From assembly GCA_002421445.1 (NCBI GenBank), contig DIKB01000159.1, forward strand, positions 7,201 to 20,626: a stretch of DNA of 13,426 nucleotides, read 5' to 3'. Source of the DNA: Dehalococcoidia bacterium UBA5629. Lineage in GTDB: Bacteria; Chloroflexota; Dehalococcoidia; GIF9; UBA5629. Each line of letters opens with the position of its first letter. Positions within the stretch are counted from its first letter, which is position 1. Positions 13,237-13,426 of the stretch are shown piece after piece. The position numbers and the translations under genes are program-made. The notes under the pieces were generated by a model. It was not told where the DNA came from. It did not search any database and saw only the letters and a list, made by a program, of their open reading frames with translations.

Positions 13237-13426
13237 TTATCTGCCGTGGGCAGACTCATCTAATATCTTTTGCATCCAGCGCTCGGTGGTCCGGCACTGG
13301 TTGAAGGTATAGATATGAAATCCGGCAATGCCGAAGGCAGGATCTGTTGCCATCGCGGCGGTCTCCGCCACCAGCTTATCGGGCGTATACATTCCGCTGC
13401 TCAATAACCGGGCCGCTAATCCCAGA
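13237..13426 (-). CDS. Methylenetetrahydrofolate reductase-like protein, C-terminal fragment
   Basis: On the minus strand a frame is open from the window edge to TAA at 13239-13237, giving about 62 residues; the 5' part lies outside. The piece FGIAGFHIYTFNQCRTTERW matches the last strand of the methylenetetrahydrofolate reductase TIM barrel (GxHxYTFN), followed by the final helix WMQKILDE. Preceding residues LVAETAAMATDP fit the helix before it. The enzyme would reduce methylene-THF to methyl-THF for methionine synthesis or the Wood-Ljungdahl pathway. It precedes the thioesterase by 4 bp, so the two form an operon. With only the end visible, a MetF-like family member of other function cannot be excluded. 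Confidence 0.7.
   Translation of the reverse strand, partial: LGLAARLLSSGMYTPDKLVAETAAMATDPAFGIAGFHIYTFNQCRTTERWMQKILDESAHGR

Noticed and set aside
1..13426. tRNA, rRNA, CRISPR array or insertion sequence anywhere in the window
   Set aside because: No cloverleaf-like segment with a TTCGA arm, no regularly spaced repeats and no transposase motif was noticed by reading both strands; a covariance search would be more sensitive.

Overview
The window looks like a chromosomal segment from a free-living bacterium of middling GC content. It has 15 complete or nearly complete protein genes, plus a truncated gene at each end. The gene set suggests Chloroflexota, perhaps Dehalococcoidia: dnaA-obgE-nadD collinear, a mycobacterial-type HIT hydrolase, a bacterial UPF0200-like kinase, QueH instead of QueG, and an APC permease with RCK proteins. 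That assignment is inference from gene content and general resemblance, not from a search. No rRNA, tRNA, insertion sequence or CRISPR array was seen.

Left block (1-2701, + strand): the C-terminus of an APC-superfamily permease, a UspA-like protein, two RCK/TrkA-type proteins and prephenate dehydratase (pheA), packed with gaps of 14 bp or less. The first four look like a transporter with cytosolic nucleotide-sensing regulators. pheA meets a leftward HIT gene tail to tail, and the two share the stop palindrome CTAG.

Middle block (2698-7550): the HIT hydrolase diverges from a rightward pair, a UPF0200-like P-loop kinase and dCMP deaminase, whose ends touch as TAATG. This pair converges on a long leftward series: obgE, nadD, a YprB-like DEDD exonuclease and queH.

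Replication block (7534-9421): dnaA (leftward, TTG start) lies upstream of obgE. The 259-bp gap between them has an AT-rich stretch, and within and just beside it are three copies of TTATC(A/G)ACA, so it is the best oriC candidate here. On its other side dnaA diverges from fmt (Met-tRNA formyltransferase). The dnaA-fmt spacer holds two head-to-head TTGACA boxes that form a perfect inverted repeat.

Right block (9422-13426): fmt, then a type II toxin-antitoxin pair (excisionase-type HTH protein plus PIN-domain RNase) with its own likely promoter, then an MFS transporter. The transporter converges on a leftward pair, a PaaI-like hotdog thioesterase and the 3' end of a methylenetetrahydrofolate-reductase-like gene.

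The most notable points are the oriC candidate together with an unusual DnaA recognition loop (Asn for the usual Asp), the permease-Usp-RCK-RCK operon, and the UPF0200-like kinase coupled to dCMP deaminase. I did not see convincing evidence of a wholly new defence or mobile system.
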